Made by a program: the position numbers and the translations under genes
In this document: piece by piece, positions 30,009 to 39,074 of the stretch
Layout: the number at the start of each line of letters is the position of its first letter
Numbering within the stretch: the stretch's first letter is position 1
Origin: Ectopseudomonas mendocina
GTDB lineage: Bacteria > Pseudomonadota > Gammaproteobacteria > Pseudomonadales > Pseudomonadaceae
Assembly: GCF_007049795.1 (NCBI RefSeq)
Contig: NZ_SCFY01000001.1
Coordinates: 286,518-350,517 of the forward strand
Direction of reading: 5' to 3'
DNA: 64,000 nucleotides
Notes under the pieces: model-generated
What the model saw: the letters and a program-made list of their open reading frames with translations, nothing else
Database searches by the model: none
Told to the model about the DNA's origin: nothing

Positions 30009-32641
30009 TCGGCGGATTCCTTGGCGATATCGTCCTGCTGCTCGGCATCGAGCAGGGCGAAGAGGTCGGGCATGGCCATGTCTTCCTCGGCGCCTTTGCA
30101 GTAGCCGGCGCCGTCGAGGAAATAGCGTGGGTTCAGCTCGGAGGCGATCGCTTTGCGTTTCAGCTTCAGTGCGCGGACGGGCACCGTCATGATTCCGCCG
30201 AAGGGGTCGTAGATGGTTTCGCCTTCCATCGAGTACTGGACGATGGCGCGATCGACAATGTCGAACTGCAGGGGGCAGAGGTGCATTTCCTGGCCCTTGC
30301 TGTACTGCTCGGCGTTCAGCGTGCGCATGCGTGCAACGTCGGTCCAAACATCCGGGTGCCAGGACTGCGGCGGCAGCAGCATGAAGCCGGTGGGCAGCTT
30401 GCCGGTGACTTCCAGCGATTCGCCGATGGTGACGTGGTGCTCGAAGTCGTAGACGGTGGACAGGCTGTAGTCGCGATAGAGCTTGAACATCACGTCATGC
30501 GGGATGCCTTCGAAGTCCGCTTCGGTCAGCGGGCGATTGCCGTTGCTGCGGGTAAAGCCGTGGGCATCCAGTTGCCAGCGGGCGCGGCTGTAGCCGTTGC
30601 CCCTGGTGACGGTCAGCTTCTTGTCCATGGCGAAGGGCACAACCTGGCCGTTCTCGTCGATGCACAGCGGCTTGGCCTTCACCACCGGGATATCGCCGTA
30701 GGCGTTGCTGGTGTCGGTCGGAGGCTTGCGGAAGATCAGCAGGTACTCGGGCATGCCGACGCCCATCTTCGTGCCGTCTTTGCATTGCTCGGTCCAACTG
30801 AGGCGGTACGTCTGGGCGTTCTCGCGCACCACGTCGGTGACGATGGTCTTCATGCCCATGTAACCCCAGCCGTGCTTGGTGAAGTGCTCGACCACCTTCA
30901 TGTGGAAGGGGTAAACGGTCTGGAAGCCCAGGCCGGTCATGCCACCTGGCACGATGCGGTCCTTCACGTGGATCAGGGCCAGGCGCCCGGGCACGGTGGC
31001 GCGCAGCATTTCGGGCGTCAGGTAGTCCATCTGCTCGAAGAAATGTTCGTTGCTGTCGGTGTGGCCGAAGTCGGCGTAGTTGGGCGAGTACTCGTATTGG
31101 GTGCTGAAGGGGATGCTGGTAACGGTCAGGTGAATGCTGTTGTCGGCCAGGCGGCGAGCCTCGTCGACGCAATCGTTGTTGACGATGCGATAGTTCTGGC
31201 CAGTGACCTCGACGCGCTCGACGCCCATGGCGCGGGTGAGCTGCTGAGCCATGGCGGCCACGGACAGGCCGTATTTCTTGATGATCTCGGTCATGCGCTG
31301 AACCATGGTGTTGTGCTGCTGCCACTTCCTTTCCAACTGGCGGCGAATGTCGCGCTCGGCCTCGGTGTAGATCAGGTCGATGCGCACGCGGCCGAGCTGC
31401 AGGAAGCGGTGCAGGCGGTGAATAGATTGGATGAAGTCGTTGAACTTGAAGCCGATGCCCAGGTAGATGGCCCAGGAGCAATGGCGCTGGAAGTTGCAGC
31501 CGCTGCCGGCGATGACAGGCTTTGCGGCGAGTTCGGGAAACTTGCCGTCGCTGAAGTCGATGATCGCGTTCTCGCGCTCGTTGATATCCTGCGAGCCGTA
31601 CACGCTGACGACAGAGGGAATGGCTTTCTCGATCGCGTGGCGCTCGGCCTCGAGGTCGTGCCAGATGATCCGGTGGGCGTCTGGATCCTCGGCGCGCAGT
31701 TCCATCATCTTGGCGACACGGGCGGTCAGGCTTTCGCGCTTCTCGGCTGCGGCGTCCTGTACGCCGATGGCGGTGTTACGCAGCAGGCGGCCCTGGCCAT
31801 TGCGTTCATGGCCGGCGTTGGAATGGTCGGATGGCACCTCATGCCAGCGAATGTCGAGCTCTGGCAGGTCGTAGCCTTCGTCACTGAAACCCAGGTCGCT
31901 CGGGCGCTGGACGAAAATCCCCCAGGACGCGACCCACATCCAGAACTCAGCTTCCTTGTGGGCATGGATGGTGAGTTGGTCGGCGTGCTCGCTGTTGCGC
32001 TTGAAGAACCGGGTCTTGGCCTGGCCAACATCCATCACGCCCAGGAAGGCCGAGTAGGCGAGCATTTCGATGTATTCATTCGGGCTCGGTGTGGCCGTGG
32101 CCACGTACCTGTACCGGACACCCTCAGTGCGGACGCCGTTGGCGCGATCGTCGCCGGCGAACAGCGCCATGAACTCACGGAAGGTCTTCGACCCGCCGAA
32201 CCCGCGCAGGCAACTGGCCTCGTCCAGGCTGGCCACGCTGAACAAGCGAGGATCTAGCTTGCCGTCGCGCACTGTCTCGTAGTTGGTCAGGTAGATGGTC
32301 TGCTCGTCTTCCACCTCTTCGAAGCGGCGGATGAACTTCACCGAGATACCCAGCTTGGCGGCGTCGCGGACGAACTCCTGGCGCACACCGAGCGGTAGGG
32401 TGATCAGCGCATAGCCGCCGGCCAGCTGGCGGGTGACGCGCACCACTTCCAGCTGGATCATCGACTTACCCAGGCCGAACGCGGCGAAGCACGCCGCGCG
32501 GCCCTGGCGAACCATCCATGCAGCTATGGCGCGCTGGTGGGGCTTGAGCAGTTCATGGAAGGCAGACTGGTCGACCTCGAAGCCTTGCGGCTCAGCCAGG
32601 CGCACCTTCTGCTGCAGGAACTTCTCGTAGCAGACGGTCAT
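30005..32641 (-). CDS. SNF2-like helicase fused to a beta-class DNA methyltransferase
   Basis: 878 aa. The N-terminal half is a superfamily-2 helicase: FGLGKS (55-60), DEAS box (140-143), TATPSP (182-187), then a second domain with QRHCSWAIYLGIGFKFNDFIQSIHRLHR (split here over 385-412) for motifs V-VI. The C-terminal half is an amino-methyltransferase: motif IV TSIPF (508-512) precedes motif I DPFGG (812-816), the beta-class order. A family-typical HLCPLQFDIVDRAI (787-800) stands between them. The target is N4-cytosine or N6-adenine. The gene sits in a chain of four-base overlaps with an Arc-like gene and the C5 methyltransferase. Translocation-coupled modification is plausible but inferred. 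Confidence 0.85.
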   Translation of the reverse strand: MTVCYEKFLQQKVRLAEPQGFEVDQSAFHELLKPHQRAIAAWMVRQGRAACFAAFGLGKSMIQLEVVRVTRQLAGGYALITLPLGVRQEFVRDAAKLGISVKFIRRFEEVEDEQTIYLTNYETVRDGKLDPRLFSVASLDEASCLRGFGGSKTFREFMALFAGDDRANGVRTEGVRYRYVATATPSPNEYIEMLAYSAFLGVMDVGQAKTRFFKRNSEHADQLTIHAHKEAEFWMWVASWGIFVQRPSDLGFSDEGYDLPELDIRWHEVPSDHSNAGHERNGQGRLLRNTAIGVQDAAAEKRESLTARVAKMMELRAEDPDAHRIIWHDLEAERHAIEKAIPSVVSVYGSQDINERENAIIDFSDGKFPELAAKPVIAGSGCNFQRHCSWAIYLGIGFKFNDFIQSIHRLHRFLQLGRVRIDLIYTEAERDIRRQLERKWQQHNTMVQRMTEIIKKYGLSVAAMAQQLTRAMGVERVEVTGQNYRIVNNDCVDEARRLADNSIHLTVTSIPFSTQYEYSPNYADFGHTDSNEHFFEQMDYLTPEMLRATVPGRLALIHVKDRIVPGGMTGLGFQTVYPFHMKVVEHFTKHGWGYMGMKTIVTDVVRENAQTYRLSWTEQCKDGTKMGVGMPEYLLIFRKPPTDTSNAYGDIPVVKAKPLCIDENGQVVPFAMDKKLTVTRGNGYSRARWQLDAHGFTRSNGNRPLTEADFEGIPHDVMFKLYRDYSLSTVYDFEHHVTIGESLEVTGKLPTGFMLLPPQSWHPDVWTDVARMRTLNAEQYSKGQEMHLCPLQFDIVDRAIVQYSMEGETIYDPFGGIMTVPVRALKLKRKAIASELNPRYFLDGAGYCKGAEEDMAMPDLFALLDAEQQDDIAKESAE

Positions 32642-33012
32642 GCCGAAGTCTCCACAGGGACATGCGGCAGCTTGGTGATGGTGTCGCCTTCGAAGATCGG
32701 CAGGACTGCGACAGCAGACGCCCAGTTGCTGGCGACTTTGTGGTCGTTCGTCTCTTCCAGATAGTCGGCGGTACGCCAGCCGATCAGGCGGGGAGCCATT
32801 TGCACCTGGCCACCGTCATTACCGAAAGCGACCAACTCCAGGGCATCCAACAGCAGTTCCTGGCGCTTGGCGCGAGCCAGCTTTTCCTCGATCGCCTGAA
32901 CCGCGAAGGTGTTCATGCTGGTGTGGTCGAGGTCGGCGGCGGCTTCTACGCGAGAGCGAACGCCATCAGGCATGCGGACTACGAACTTGTCAGCGGTGCG
33001 AGAGTTACCCAT
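32638..33012 (-). CDS. Arc-family DNA-binding protein
   Basis: 124 aa from ATG at 33012. Residues about 5-45 ([20 protein letters not shown] then [14 protein letters not shown]) match the ribbon-helix-helix Arc/Mnt fold: FVVRMP strand, two helices, N.F...AI. The C-terminal ~75 residues are unassigned. It probably regulates part of the early operon. It overlaps the NdpA-like gene by 8 bases and the helicase-methylase by four. Confidence 0.8.
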   Translation of the reverse strand: MGNSRTADKFVVRMPDGVRSRVEAAADLDHTSMNTFAVQAIEEKLARAKRQELLLDALELVAFGNDGGQVQMAPRLIGWRTADYLEETNDHKVASNWASAVAVLPIFEGDTITKLPHVPVETSA

Positions 33013-34021
33013 GGCGAGCCACCTCACGCTTGAGCTGGTCGACCAGTTGGGTCGGCAGGCTGCGAATCACCAGTTGGCCGCGGACCTGGTCAAACTCGAC
33101 CTTGTTGCCCAGCAGGCCAGCATCGAAGCTGATCGACAGACCATCGGTGCGGCCGGTAAAACGGCGGAACTGGTTGAGCGTGCGCTTATCCGCGGGGATT
33201 TCTGGCGACAGGCCATAGTCCATGTTGCGGATAAAGTCGTAGAAAGCGGCCGGGCGATCCTCGTCGATCAGTGCGGCCAGTTCTTCCAGACTGATCGGCT
33301 CGCCCAGCTTGGCCTGGCTGGTGGCGTAGCCCACCAGGGCGTTGGTCTTCTCGCGGGCGGACTCTTCCGGCAGATCCTCGCTCTCGACAAAGTCGCTGAA
33401 CGCCTTGAGCAGGGTGCGGGTTTCGCCAGGGGCGTCGATGCCTTCCTGGCAGCCAATGAAGTCGCGGAAGTAGTCGTAGATCCGGCGACCACCCTTGCCC
33501 TTGATGAACGAAATGTACTGGCGCGAGTTGGGGTTGTTGCGCCATTCGCTCAGGTTGATGCGCGCGGCCAGGTGCAGTTGGGTCAGGTCGAGGTGCTTTG
33601 CCGGCACAACCTCGAGGTCTTCGGTGATCGTGACGCCTTCGCTGTGGTGTAGCAGGGCGATGGCCAGGTATTCGGTCATGCCTTGCTGGTAGTGGGTGAA
33701 CATGGCGTGACCGCCAACGGTAAGGTTGGATTCCTCCATCAGCTTCTGCAGGTGCTCGACGGCCACACGGCTGAAGGCGACGAAGTCCTGCTTGCCATCG
33801 AGGTAATCGCGCAGCCAGCCGCTGAGCGGGTAAGCGCCAGATTCTTCATGGAACAGGCCCCAGGCCTTGCCCGGCTTGGCGTTGTAGGACTCGTTCAGAT
33901 CGGTCAGCAGGTTGTCGCGTGCCTGTGAGTCAGGCAGTGCGTGGGCGACGGCATGCAGCACGGAAGGGCTGCCGTCGGGCTTCTTGTCGATCAGGTGGAT
34001 GATGCTGTGACGGATAGGCAT
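33005..34021 (-). CDS. Nucleoid-associated protein, YejK/NdpA family
   Basis: 338 aa, the usual length of YejK/NdpA. Family features include the N-terminal [32 protein letters not shown] in the middle, and [20 protein letters not shown]. The host protein binds DNA within the nucleoid. A phage copy next to RdgC and recombination genes may protect or organise replicating phage DNA; that is inference. Start ATG at 34021. Confidence 0.88.
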   Translation of the reverse strand: MPIRHSIIHLIDKKPDGSPSVLHAVAHALPDSQARDNLLTDLNESYNAKPGKAWGLFHEESGAYPLSGWLRDYLDGKQDFVAFSRVAVEHLQKLMEESNLTVGGHAMFTHYQQGMTEYLAIALLHHSEGVTITEDLEVVPAKHLDLTQLHLAARINLSEWRNNPNSRQYISFIKGKGGRRIYDYFRDFIGCQEGIDAPGETRTLLKAFSDFVESEDLPEESAREKTNALVGYATSQAKLGEPISLEELAALIDEDRPAAFYDFIRNMDYGLSPEIPADKRTLNQFRRFTGRTDGLSISFDAGLLGNKVEFDQVRGQLVIRSLPTQLVDQLKREVARHG

Positions 34022-34049
34022 GATGATTTTCCTGTTCGTTGCTGGCTGG

Positions 34050-34970
34050 TCAGATACCGGTGGGCACTTCTTCGCCGCCCAGGGCGGTGAGCAGTTCGGG
34101 CACGAACTCGCGGAAGGTGCGCATCATCAGGAAGAAGCTGGCGGACTGCTGGGAGAGGGCGTCATCGCCGCCGTCCTGCTCGGCCTGGTCGGTCAGCAGG
34201 TCTTCGAAGCGCAGGCGCTTGATCTGCAGCTTGTCGTCGAGGACAAACGACAGCTTGTCCTGCCAGGCCAGAGAGAGCTTGGTGGCCTGCTTGCCGGTGG
34301 ACAGGTGCAACTGGATCTCTTCGCTGGTCAGGTCCTGATGCTTGGCGGCGATGCTGCCGCCGTCTTCGTGGGTGTCGCGCAGGTCGCATTCATCCAGCAC
34401 GAAGAATCCTTCGGCCGCGCTCTGCTGCTTGAGCCAGTCGGTCAGGGTGGCGGTGGGGGCGATCTTCACGGACACCGGGCGAATCGGCAGGGAGCCGAGG
34501 CATTCGCGCAGGGTCGACAGCAGATCCTCGGCGCGCTTCGGCGACGTGGCATCGACGTAGATCAGGCCGGCGACCGGGTCGATCGCTGCGTAGGTGCTGG
34601 CGTTACGGGTGAAGGCGCGAGGAAGGAAGGCCTGCACGATCTCGTCCTTCAGTTGGTCGCGCTCCTTCTTGAAGACCTTGCGCATCTGGGTCTCTTCGAT
34701 CTCGTCGACCTTCTCCTTGAGTGCGTCTCGCACCACGGAGCCGGGCAGGATGCGCTCTTCCTTGCGAGCGCGGATCAGCAGCATGCCTTCGACGGCGTGC
34801 ACCAGGGGTGCATTGGGGCCTTTGCCGAGCGGTGCGGCAAAGCCGTAGGTGGTCAGCTCCTGGCTCTCGCAGGGGCGGGCGGGCTTGCTGCCCAGCGCGA
34901 CTTCCAGCGCTTCGGCGGCCAGGTCGATGGCTTGTGTGATGCGGTAAATCAGTAGGCTACGGAACCACAT
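34050..34970 (-). CDS. rdgC: Recombination-associated protein RdgC
   Basis: 306 aa, full length for RdgC, a ring-shaped DNA-binding protein that limits RecA loading. [15 protein letters not shown] at the start and the C-terminal [22 protein letters not shown] are typical. The frame runs further upstream, but ATG at 34970 is the family start. A phage-borne copy among ERF, YqaJ and exonuclease genes makes sense as a modulator of phage recombination. Confidence 0.92.
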   Translation of the reverse strand: MWFRSLLIYRITQAIDLAAEALEVALGSKPARPCESQELTTYGFAAPLGKGPNAPLVHAVEGMLLIRARKEERILPGSVVRDALKEKVDEIEETQMRKVFKKERDQLKDEIVQAFLPRAFTRNASTYAAIDPVAGLIYVDATSPKRAEDLLSTLRECLGSLPIRPVSVKIAPTATLTDWLKQQSAAEGFFVLDECDLRDTHEDGGSIAAKHQDLTSEEIQLHLSTGKQATKLSLAWQDKLSFVLDDKLQIKRLRFEDLLTDQAEQDGGDDALSQQSASFFLMMRTFREFVPELLTALGGEEVPTGI

Positions 34971-34980
34971 GGCTGTGTCC

Positions 34981-35394
34981 TCAGGCGGCTTTAGGGGATT
35001 TGGTGGCGAACTCGAAACCGTGCTTCTTGGCCATGCGTTCGAGGCGCACGGTGCCGATCTCGAGTGCGCGAGAGGCGGCATGCTTGGAGAGGCCCAGGCC
35101 GGCCATGGCGCGGGCGCGCTCGACCAGGGCAGGGCTGTCGACAACGACTGCACCGATGGGACGGCCGCCTGCCTTGCGATGGGCCTTGGCGGCCTGCTCA
35201 TGGCGACGGGACTCGGTGATGATCGTCATGTCGGGAGAGCGCCACTGGCCGCTGACCAGTGGGCGCTTCTCGATCGGTACTTCAATTGCCTGCGCGCCCC
35301 GGGCCTGAAACTCGGCCAGTCTGTCAGCGAGCCATTGGCGCTCGGCTTCCTTGGATGACGGGGACGGCAGGTTGAGTGTTGTTTCGTGGTGCAT
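34981..35394 (-). CDS. Phage protein with possible C-terminal helix-turn-helix
   Basis: 137 aa from ATG at 35394 (a GTG two codons earlier is possible). The C-terminus, [20 protein letters not shown] followed by [14 protein letters not shown], looks like a short helix-turn-helix of the kind that reads 'lgls..aaa..l.i....l...a...g'. It lies ten bases before rdgC. Function unknown. Confidence 0.65.
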   Translation of the reverse strand: MHHETTLNLPSPSSKEAERQWLADRLAEFQARGAQAIEVPIEKRPLVSGQWRSPDMTIITESRRHEQAAKAHRKAGGRPIGAVVVDSPALVERARAMAGLGLSKHAASRALEIGTVRLERMAKKHGFEFATKSPKAA

Positions 35395-35396
35395 GA

Positions 35397-35885
35397 TCAC
35401 GCTCCCTGGTTTGGGGCTTTGTTGCCGTCGAAGAGGGCGAAGATGTTGCGACCGCGCTTGTCGAGCATCCCGGCCAAGGCGGCGACCTTGAGTTGGGTGT
35501 CGGTGTGGCGGCGCATTTCGTCTGTGCTGAGCAGTGTTGTGCGCGTCTTGGTCATGACCTTCTGGCAGGCCGCCACTTCGCGACGGGTTGCCTGAAGGGC
35601 GCGCGCTGCTGCCAGGCGCGCCTGGTCGCGCGGCGGTACGATGCGGTAACCCTGGCCACGGACGGACACGATGTAGATGCAGTGGTCTTCGAGCAGCGCT
35701 TGCTTGAAGTCCTCGATACGGCTCATGGCGACGAACTGAGCTTCGCGCGCCTGATCAACCGTTTTCGGGGTCGGAAGTTCGAGCGCCCAGGACAGCCAGT
35801 CATGGCTGATCAGGTCGCCATCGTTGAAGTTGTCAGCGATGAACTTCTCGACAGCGCCGGCCAGGCTCCAAGTGGAAGAGGTCAT
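35397..35885 (-). CDS. Phage protein of unknown function
   Basis: 162 aa from ATG at 35885 (MTSSTWSLAGAVEKFIADNF). The first ~90 residues (LISHDWLSWALELPTP ... DFKQALLEDHCIYIVSVRGQGYRIV) resemble a winged-helix domain, with RGQGYRIVPP like the wing end of transcriptional-regulator C-terminal domains. The rest is helical and basic. Overlaps the previous gene by four bases. Confidence 0.65.
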   Translation of the reverse strand: MTSSTWSLAGAVEKFIADNFNDGDLISHDWLSWALELPTPKTVDQAREAQFVAMSRIEDFKQALLEDHCIYIVSVRGQGYRIVPPRDQARLAAARALQATRREVAACQKVMTKTRTTLLSTDEMRRHTDTQLKVAALAGMLDKRGRNIFALFDGNKAPNQGA

Positions 35886-36451
35886 GCCAGCACCTCCACC
35901 GAGAAACGGCCGAACTTCGGGCGGTAGTCGCCGATGCCGCAATATTGGCCAGCATCCTCAAGGCACTTGACGACCTGCTCACGGTTGATCGTTTCGGAGT
36001 CGAAAGCGATTTCGCAGATCAGTGACCATTTGCGGAAAAGCGGGCGGTAGCGGGTGAGGCGTGCGGTCTGTACCTTCACGCTGCGAGCGTCGTAGAAACG
36101 CTGCTCCCACAAACCGGAAACGGTGCGCGGACCGGTGTATTCAAGCTTGCAGCGCTCGTCCATGACTTCGACGGAACGCTTGAGTTGGGTGCCCATCTTG
36201 GAGAGCTTGCCGCCGGCTACCATCGCTGATTCGATGTTCACGCCAGGGACATACGGGCCGAGCTCTTCATCGAAGTACATGCCACCGCGCCATTCGGACT
36301 GGGCGATCGCTTCGTGGTCTTCGTCGGTCTTCTTCCGCTTGCTGGTCAGCGCCTTGTGCGCCTTGGTCAGCGGGTTCAGCGGATCGGCGAAAATGTCGCT
36401 GTGCATGAGCAGAGGACGGGTGCCGATGATTTTTACCTTGATCGTTTGCAT
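35882..36451 (-). CDS. Phage early protein of unknown function
   Basis: 189 aa. Begins MQTIKVKIIGTRPLLMHSD and ends in GIGDYRPKFGRFSVEVLA. The N-terminal strand 'kIiGtrPLLMH' and the glycine-rich C-terminus recall a ferredoxin-like (RAMP-type) fold, but I cannot prove it. Start at 36451 has GGAG nine bases before it, directly after the repeated RNA/DNA element at 36481-36753. Confidence 0.65.
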   Translation of the reverse strand: MQTIKVKIIGTRPLLMHSDIFADPLNPLTKAHKALTSKRKKTDEDHEAIAQSEWRGGMYFDEELGPYVPGVNIESAMVAGGKLSKMGTQLKRSVEVMDERCKLEYTGPRTVSGLWEQRFYDARSVKVQTARLTRYRPLFRKWSLICEIAFDSETINREQVVKCLEDAGQYCGIGDYRPKFGRFSVEVLA

Positions 36452-36480
36452 CTGACTTCTCCAATGAATGTGTGCGCTAT

Positions 36481-36753
36481 GCGCCCTTGCCTAGCCAAGC
36501 CGGGCCTTGCCCGGACGTGCCGTTGCCCGCCTCAATGGGTGGCTATCGCCACCGGAAAACCGACTCGAAGAATCGGTAGACCGCTGGTTACAGCCCTTGC
36601 CGGAGCCTGCCGCGCCTGGCCTGGCCTCTCCGCGCCTTGCCTTGGCTTGCTTGATGCCTCTCGGCACCGGAAAGGCGACTCAGTGAATCGCCAGACCGCT
36701 ATCGAGTAGCCCTTGCCGCGCCCGGCCGTGCCTAGCCTTGCCGCGCCCTGCCC
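36481..36753 (-). other. Structured repeat element: NGGCN pentamer arrays and two covarying hairpin modules
   Basis: A 300-base gap in the otherwise overlapping early operon. Read on the minus (transcribed) strand it has three blocks of 5-base periodic sequence of NGGCN type: 36709-36753 (nine units), 36593-36652 (twelve units), and about 36483-36532. Two hairpin modules lie between them (36655-36700 and 36538-36592). Each module has a small stem (plus strand TGCC/GGCA in one, GGTGGC/GCCACC in the other, both with 4-base loops) and a second stem (GGCGA/TCGCC versus ACCGA/TCGGT). The sequence AGACCGCT is conserved between them. Stem bases differ but pairing is kept, so structure is under selection. 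Function unknown: RNA element, recombination site or leader. Confidence 0.7.
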
Positions 36754-36763
36754 ATCCGGGCCG

Positions 36764-37342
36764 TTACGCGGCATCCGGCATGCGGATGCCTTTCAAGGCG
36801 AAGTAAATCTGTGCGCAGGCAAGGGCATCGGGCATGGCGCGGTGGGCTTCCACCAGGTCTTCGCCAGTGAAGTGCTTGTAGGCTTCGGCCAGGGTTGGGG
36901 GCTTCTTCAGGCCGACCGGGGCACGAGAATTGATGCAGGTGCAGTACTTCTCGGTCGACTCTTTGAACGAATCGGCCAGTTCCTTGCTGTGGTAGCGGCT
37001 GATGGCGATGCGCGCGATGCGATCATCGAAAGTGGCGTTGTGTGCCACACGGGTGCCGGCGCGGGCGTGGATGGCCAGGAAGCCATCAAGCGCTTCGGCT
37101 TCGGGGATGCCTTCATCCATGGCCTGTTCCATGGTGATGCCGTGCTGCTTGATCGACTCTTCAGGGATGATCCAGCCATCAGGACGGACAATCGCTTGGT
37201 AGCGGTCGATGACGTTGCCGGCGGTGTCGTACAGCAGCGCTGCAACCTCGACGATGTGGGGCTGGTGCTCGGCATCGCTCGGGTCTTTCCAGGCAGGAAT
37301 GCCGGTGGTTTCGAAGTCGAATACGTTGGCTTTCATGGACAT
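36764..37342 (-). CDS. DnaQ-type 3'-5' exonuclease
   Basis: 192 aa, RNase T/DnaQ-like DEDD exonuclease. Exo I is FDFETTG (D9, E11), Exo II HNATFDDR, and Exo III HRAMPDALA, i.e. the DEDDh form. It lies downstream of YqaJ in the recombination operon and could trim single-stranded ends. ATG at 37342 (MSMKANVFDF) is preceded by GGAG eight bases away; a second ATG two codons later is possible. Confidence 0.88.
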   Translation of the reverse strand: MSMKANVFDFETTGIPAWKDPSDAEHQPHIVEVAALLYDTAGNVIDRYQAIVRPDGWIIPEESIKQHGITMEQAMDEGIPEAEALDGFLAIHARAGTRVAHNATFDDRIARIAISRYHSKELADSFKESTEKYCTCINSRAPVGLKKPPTLAEAYKHFTGEDLVEAHRAMPDALACAQIYFALKGIRMPDAA

Positions 37343-37415
37343 TTCAGTGACTCCAGGGTGTAGGAACCCCAACCCACGCCGGATGGGCCGGCGCGGTCGG
37401 TGAATTAGGGATTGG

Positions 37416-39074
37416 TTAGGCGGCGGCTTTCTGGGTCGCTACGCTGTTGATGTGTTGCACCAGGGCGGCACAGATGCGCGGCCAGTCGCTGGAGCGGTAC
37501 AGCACCGCATTGCCCTTGCGATCGATGGCGTCGAAGCCAAGCGAGCGCAGGAACTCGGCGGTTACGGTGAAGCCAAGGGTGCTGTTGATATCGCCGAGCT
37601 TGATGCGTTGGCCATCGTCGGCCTGGGCCTGTTGCTTCACAGGCTGAACTGCTGCGGGCTCTGCGGCTGCAGCGGTATGGATTGGTGCGGGCTCGGCCGG
37701 CTGGGCTGCTGCCTGCTGCTCGACCAGTTTCTGGTCCTCGATCTTCTTCAGCTCTTCCTGGCGGATGCGCTCGCGCTCTTGATCCTGGCGAAGCTGTTCG
37801 GCCTGCTTGTGTTCGTTGATGCGGTTGCTGATCACCGCCTGCAGGTCTTCACTGGCCTTGAGTACCAGTTGCTGAGCGTCGTGGAACAGGAACTCGAAGC
37901 CAGCGGCCTGATCGCGCAGGGTGGTCAGGTTGTGGGTGATGCCGGTGGCAATGGTGCTGGCCTCAACCTTGGCGCGCGCCAGTTCGGCATCGGCCGAGTC
38001 GCGCAGGCTGGTGATGGTCTTCTTGCCCTTGATGGCGCCGGCTACGTCGATGCCGACGGCAGGCATGCGGATCTTGCCGCCGAAGCTGACTTCGAGGTCG
38101 GCGATGTGTTTGCGGAATGCCTCGTTGGCATCCAGTACGATCTTGTCGCGGATCTCTTGCTTGCGGTTCTTGACCAGGCGTTCGAGGCGCAGGCGCACCT
38201 GGCGCGCTTCCTCGTTCACCTCGTCCAGGGTGCGGATAACAGCGTCGATATCCTGGGCCTGGCCCATGATGTGGCTCTTGGTTGCGGACAGGCGAGTCTC
38301 AACGTCGGTGCACCACTTCACGGTCTTCTCGGCGTCGGCGAAGTCCTGATCGTCCTGCAGGTCGGTGTTGATGTTGTTGATCGCTTCCATGGCCATGGCG
38401 CGGAACTGGTCAAGATTGGAGTGCTTGACCATGCCGGTGACTTCGACGTGAATCGCCGGCAGCATTTCCGGCGCGCGGCCGATCTTCTCTACCGGCTTGG
38501 CTGCGGGCGCTTCCTGCTCTTCGAGGTCGGCGGCGAACTGCTTCCAGCCTGCGGCCAGCGCTTCGGCGCGGCCAGGTACCGGGTAGTAGTCCATGGACAC
38601 GAAGTTGTCTTCGGTACCGTCGGAGCAGACGAAGATCACTTTCTCGGCGCCGGTGACCAGCAACTGCTGTTCCAACTGCCAGTAGTAGTGCGCTTCGAGT
38701 TGCTCGGCGCGCACCTGGGCGGCCAGTTTCTCGTTCCACAGCTTGTGCTCGAAGAGCACTTTCTCTGCCATGTCCATGCCGTCGAGACTGGCCAGCAGGT
38801 TGTCGCGGGAGCAGGTGACCGGGTAGAGGTCTTCGCCAATACGGGCTGCCAGGATCTCGCGCGCCGCTTCTTCGGCTGCGTGGCCCCGGTCGAACAGTTC
38901 CTGCTTGGCAGCGCTCACCTCAGGGGCGAGGCCGGTTTTCTTCTGGCGCAGCAGTTCGGCGCGGGTCATGTACTTAGAGGCGCCCATCATTGCAGGCGCT
39001 TCACTGGCGGTGAAATGGCTGCTGCGCAGTACGTGCCACTCGAGCGAGCCTTGGGTTACGTCATGGATTTTCAT
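37416..39074 (-). CDS. YqaJ-like viral recombinase/exonuclease with long C-terminal extension
   Basis: 552 aa. The first ~220 residues are a YqaJ (lambda-exonuclease-like) nuclease: SLEWHVLRSSHFTASEAPAMMG at the start, FDRGHAAEEAAREIL (61-75), SLDGMD with D98, and EHK (E109, K111) of the PD-(D/E)XK site. The rest is a coiled coil with basic helices and an Ala/Pro/Gln linker (about 440-480), then a ~70-residue C-terminal domain. The partner annealing protein (ERF) is immediately upstream with a four-base overlap, forming a two-component recombination system. Confidence 0.88.
   Translation of the reverse strand: MKIHDVTQGSLEWHVLRSSHFTASEAPAMMGASKYMTRAELLRQKKTGLAPEVSAAKQELFDRGHAAEEAAREILAARIGEDLYPVTCSRDNLLASLDGMDMAEKVLFEHKLWNEKLAAQVRAEQLEAHYYWQLEQQLLVTGAEKVIFVCSDGTEDNFVSMDYYPVPGRAEALAAGWKQFAADLEEQEAPAAKPVEKIGRAPEMLPAIHVEVTGMVKHSNLDQFRAMAMEAINNINTDLQDDQDFADAEKTVKWCTDVETRLSATKSHIMGQAQDIDAVIRTLDEVNEEARQVRLRLERLVKNRKQEIRDKIVLDANEAFRKHIADLEVSFGGKIRMPAVGIDVAGAIKGKKTITSLRDSADAELARAKVEASTIATGITHNLTTLRDQAAGFEFLFHDAQQLVLKASEDLQAVISNRINEHKQAEQLRQDQERERIRQEELKKIEDQKLVEQQAAAQPAEPAPIHTAAAAEPAAVQPVKQQAQADDGQRIKLGDINSTLGFTVTAEFLRSLGFDAIDRKGNAVLYRSSDWPRICAALVQHINSVATQKAAA

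Noticed and set aside
36314..36709. Plus-strand open frame running across the repeated hairpin/pentamer element
   Set aside because: It is antisense to the operon, starts within another gene and has no domain. The 5-base periodicity and paired stems explain the sequence better.
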